A DNA stretch of 7,809 nt from Chitinophagaceae bacterium (lineage in GTDB: Bacteria > Bacteroidota > Bacteroidia > Chitinophagales > Chitinophagaceae). The stretch is taken from contig JAJTCI010000098.1 of NCBI GenBank assembly GCA_021323155.1, positions 1-7,809 of the forward strand, read 5' to 3'. Of this stretch, positions 5,551 through 7,809 are shown piece by piece. A program made the translations under genes and the position numbers. Each line of letters begins with the position of its first letter. Within the stretch, counting starts at the first letter, position 1. The notes under the pieces were generated by a model that saw only the letters and a list, made by a program, of their open reading frames with translations, did not search any database and was not told the origin of the DNA.

Positions 5551-7050
5551 TCACCCCTTCGCCTGCTCCAGCATCTTCTTACCCTTCTCAATCGCATCTT
5601 CCAGTGTTCCCACCAGGTTGAACGCTGCTTCAGGATACTCATCTACTTCTCCGTCCATGATGGCGTTGAAACCGCGGATCGTGTCTTCGATAGAAACGAA
5701 CACACCCTTCAGACCGGTGAACTGTTCTGCCACGTGGAAAGGCTGCGATAAGAAACGCTGTACACGACGTGCCCTTGATACGACCAGTTTATCTTCTTCG
5801 CTCAATTCATCCATACCAAGGATCGCGATGATGTCCTGCAGTTCTTTATAACGCTGGAGGATCAGCTTCACCCTGTTTGCACAGGCGTAATGCGCTTCAC
5901 CCACGATGGCCGGTGTAAGGATCCTTGATGTGGAATCCAGTGGGTCAACCGCGGGATAGATACCAAGGTCAGCGATCTTACGGGAAAGTACCGTTGTCGC
6001 ATCCAGGTGGGCGAACGTGGTCGCCGGCGCCGGGTCGGTAAGGTCATCCGCAGGTACATAAACCGCCTGCACTGATGTGATCGAACCATTCTTGGTAGAA
6101 GTGATCCTTTCCTGCATCAGTCCCATTTCAGTGGCCAGCGTAGGCTGGTAACCAACCGCAGAAGGCATACGACCCAACAGGGCCGATACTTCGGAACCCG
6201 CCTGCGTAAAACGGAAGATATTATCTACGAAGAACAGGATGTCTTTTCCTTTGCCCTGGCCATCACCGTCACGGAAGTATTCCGCGATCGTAAGACCCGA
6301 CAACGCCACCCTGGCACGCGCACCGGGAGGTTCGTTCATCTGGCCGAACACGAATGTCGCCTTTGATTCACGCAATCCTTCCATATCCACCTTGCTCAGG
6401 TCCCATCCGCCTTCTTCCATGCTATGTTTAAAGGCATCACCATATTTCATGATGCCCGCTTCGATCATCTCTCTCAACAGGTCATTTCCTTCTCTCGTTC
6501 TTTCACCCACACCTGCGAATACGGAAAGACCACCGTAACCTTTGGCGATGTTGTTGATCAACTCCTGGATCAGTACGGTCTTACCTACACCCGCACCACC
6601 AAACAGCCCGATCTTACCACCTTTCGCGTAAGGCTCGATCAGGTCGATCACCTTGATACCCGTAAAGAGTACCTCGGTAGCCGTGCTCAGGTGTTCGAAT
6701 GCAGGGGGTTTCGCGTGGATCGGGCGACCTTTTGATTTGTCAACCTGTGGCAGACCATCGATCGCGTCACCGGTAACGTTGAAAAGACGACCGTTGATCG
6801 CATCACCGGTAGGCATCGCGATCGCTTTGCCGGTGTCCGTCACCTCCATACCGCGAACAAGCCCTTCCGTACCGTCCATCGCGATGGTACGAACGCTGTC
6901 TTCACCCAGGTGCTGCTGCACCTCGAGGACCAGCGTATCGCCTCCGGGCCTCTTGATCTCTAATGAGTTATATATTTCGGGAAGTATCCCATCAAACTGC
7001 ACATCTACTACCGCACCGATGATCTGTTTGACCTTGCCTTTTGTAGCCAT
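5551..7050 (-). CDS. atpD: F1-ATPase beta subunit (catalytic)
   Basis: 499 residues, slightly above the usual 460-480. It carries the catalytic nucleotide sites of the alpha3beta3 head of the F1Fo ATP synthase on the inner face of the cytoplasmic membrane. Seen: the N-terminal beta-barrel (about 5-80), Walker A GGAGVGKT (151-158), GERTREG with the catalytic Glu183, Walker B ILFFVDNIFR (271-280), the alpha/beta signature PAVDPLDSTSR (366-376) and the DELSEED loop (414-420) that contacts gamma. All key residues are intact. The start is ATG 7050-7048, giving the standard MATKGKVKQIIGAVVDVQF N-terminus. It is the first gene of its transcription unit, with a strong promoter at 7111-7140. The other ATP synthase genes (a, b, c, alpha, gamma, delta) are not adjacent; to my knowledge a split arrangement with atpD-atpC apart is common in Bacteroidota. 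Confidence 0.98.
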   Translation of the reverse strand: MATKGKVKQIIGAVVDVQFDGILPEIYNSLEIKRPGGDTLVLEVQQHLGEDSVRTIAMDGTEGLVRGMEVTDTGKAIAMPTGDAINGRLFNVTGDAIDGLPQVDKSKGRPIHAKPPAFEHLSTATEVLFTGIKVIDLIEPYAKGGKIGLFGGAGVGKTVLIQELINNIAKGYGGLSVFAGVGERTREGNDLLREMIEAGIMKYGDAFKHSMEEGGWDLSKVDMEGLRESKATFVFGQMNEPPGARARVALSGLTIAEYFRDGDGQGKGKDILFFVDNIFRFTQAGSEVSALLGRMPSAVGYQPTLATEMGLMQERITSTKNGSITSVQAVYVPADDLTDPAPATTFAHLDATTVLSRKIADLGIYPAVDPLDSTSRILTPAIVGEAHYACANRVKLILQRYKELQDIIAILGMDELSEEDKLVVSRARRVQRFLSQPFHVAEQFTGLKGVFVSIEDTIRGFNAIMDGEVDEYPEAAFNLVGTLEDAIEKGKKMLEQAKG

Positions 7051-7110
7051 ATACGTTAGATAATTAAGGAGTTTTTACTTAGAAAACGGTAGAACCCCGA
7101 TTTCAGGCGG

Positions 7111-7140
7111 CAAAGGTAAGGGTTGAGCGATAACGAACAA
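7111..7140 (-). promoter_or_regulatory. Promoter of the atpD unit (Bacteroidota type)
   Basis: On the minus strand TTG (7140-7138) is followed after 19 bp by TACCTTTG (7118-7111), an exact match to the Bacteroidota consensus of a -33 TTG and a -7 TAnnTTTG with normal spacing. Transcription would begin near 7105, giving an A/T-rich leader of about 55 nt without a Shine-Dalgarno site. Confidence 0.8.
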
Positions 7141-7251
7141 GTCTGATTTGGAGGATTTTTTGACTGCCGCGAAGGTGGGTTGCCGATGGCATCACCTGGC
7201 TCCGCCGCCTGTTATTTTGGGGTCCAGGCAGGCCGCCGGGTACCAAGGAAT

Positions 7252-7281
7252 AAAAAAGCCGCCGGATAGCCCGGCGGCTTT
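7252..7281 (-). terminator. Intrinsic terminator of the T9SS cargo gene
   Basis: GCCGCCGG (7258-7265) pairs with CCGGCGGC (7271-7278) around ATAGC, lengthened by three A-T pairs. The run of six A (7252-7257) becomes the U tract on the minus strand. It lies 19 bp past the stop at 7300. The rest of the gap towards the atpD promoter (7141-7251) holds nothing I recognise beyond a second copy of the stem sequence at 7232-7239. Confidence 0.9.
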
Positions 7282-7299
7282 AAAACTTCTATGTTATAC

Positions 7300-7809
7300 T
7301 TATTTAATGAACCTTGTAGTGAAAGTTTCACCGGTCAGGCTGTTCGATACACTCAGTACATAACTGCCCGGCGCGAATGAAGCCGCGTTAAGTGAAATGA
7401 TATTATCACCGGCGTTCACTTCCACTATTTTCTGCATCATCACCTTACCGCTGATGTCCATTACAGAAAGTGTCACCCTGGCACTTGCCTGCGCGCCAAT
7501 CACAACGTTAAGGTTATCCCTTACCGGGTTAGGATACAAATTGGTTACCTGGAGCGAATTGATACCATTGCCTTTTACCACCACAATATTCGAGTAGCTC
7601 ACCTTACCGTCAATGTCCACCTGCTTTAATCTGTAGTAGGAATTAACACTGTATGGCCTGGTATCGCTGAAGCTATAGTCAAGGCGTGAAGCTGAAGAAC
7701 CGTTCACTGCCTTCGATTTAACGAATGTCAGCGCGTTGAACTCAACGCCATTCAATGAACGCTGCAGTTCGAAGCCATTATTATTTGTTTCTGTTGCTGT
7801 AGCCCACTC
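7300..7809 (-). CDS. T9SS-exported protein, C-terminal end with type A sorting domain (5' end outside window)
   Basis: The frame is open to the window edge: codons before the TTG at 7755 continue in frame and read EWATATETNNNGFELQRS, so no start is present and about 169 residues are visible. Two regions follow. First is a W-x-T-x-x-E-x-N-N-x-x-F-E-[LV]-x-R-S block with a downstream YYRLKQVDIDGKVSYSN, the beta-sandwich segment that often precedes the sorting domain in Bacteroidota surface proteins. Then comes the sorting domain itself: NLYPNPVRDNLNV, VTLSVMDISGKVM, and a final GSYVLSVSNSLTGETFTTRFIK. Known of the family: this domain directs the protein through the type IX secretion system and is removed as the protein is released or anchored at the cell surface. 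The catalytic or binding part lies outside the window, so the function of the cargo cannot be told. Confidence 0.93.
   Translation of the reverse strand, partial: EWATATETNNNGFELQRSLNGVEFNALTFVKSKAVNGSSASRLDYSFSDTRPYSVNSYYRLKQVDIDGKVSYSNIVVVKGNGINSLQVTNLYPNPVRDNLNVVIGAQASARVTLSVMDISGKVMMQKIVEVNAGDNIISLNAASFAPGSYVLSVSNSLTGETFTTRFIK

Noticed and set aside
6653..7063. Open frame of 136 codons on the plus strand opposite atpD
   Set aside because: It is antisense to the strongly conserved N-terminal part of the beta subunit.
7212..7219. TTATTTTG on the plus strand as a promoter element
   Set aside because: It is a one-mismatch match with no TTG at the right distance and no plus-strand gene downstream.
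7227..7234. GGCAGGCC shared with the kinase promoter region (2240-2247)
   Set aside because: An 8-base G/C-rich match in 7.8 kb is not convincing, and the flanking bases differ.
7148..7363. Open frame of 71 codons on the plus strand in the atpD upstream gap
   Set aside because: It runs through a terminator and into the opposite strand of the T9SS gene; its protein has no recognisable features.

Overview
The window reads as a piece of a Bacteroidota chromosome, probably from the Chitinophagia or a nearby group. The evidence is a type IX secretion (T9SS) C-terminal sorting domain at the right edge, Bacteroidota-type promoters (TTG-N19-TACCTTTG before atpD), weak or absent Shine-Dalgarno sites, a very short ATP synthase epsilon subunit, and signal peptides ending in the S-Y-A-Q style common in that phylum. 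The family-level placement is inference. I see no rRNA, tRNA, CRISPR array or transposase.

Layout. Bases 1-917 (+) hold the C-terminal part of a QueA-family tRNA ribosyltransferase-isomerase, open at the left edge. It meets, tail to tail with one base between, a membrane sensor histidine kinase (2220-919, -). A 154-bp divergent intergenic region separates the kinase from a YqgE/AlgH-family gene (2375-2926, +). A bidirectional terminator (2944-2973) closes that gene and also a large secreted protein of unknown function on the minus strand (4728-2992). Next comes the minus-strand unit atpD - four-helix-bundle gene - atpC (7050-4867), with a good promoter at 7111-7140 and a terminator at 4815-4844. 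At the right edge, on the same strand, is the C-terminal end of a T9SS cargo protein (7809-7300) with its own terminator.

How the genes relate. atpD and atpC encode the catalytic beta subunit and the epsilon subunit of F1-ATPase and would be expected to be adjacent. Here a small gene of the S23 / 23S rRNA intervening-sequence family (four-helix bundle) sits between them. The other genes look like independent housekeeping or envelope units with no shared pathway.

The most unusual part is the 429-bp segment 5119-5547. The four-helix-bundle gene is bracketed by two 35-bp arrays, each made of exactly five 7-bp units read inwards from each side and each ending with the same inner unit, AGACTAA. 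The arrays are partly complementary, so the mRNA could fold into a long stem around the gene, much like a 23S rRNA intervening sequence. The 7-bp period also places stop codons in all six frames on both sides. Removing the segment would leave the atpD stop three bases from the atpC start. This looks like an IVS-like cassette inserted into an ATP synthase operon; its mobility and processing are inferred, not shown.
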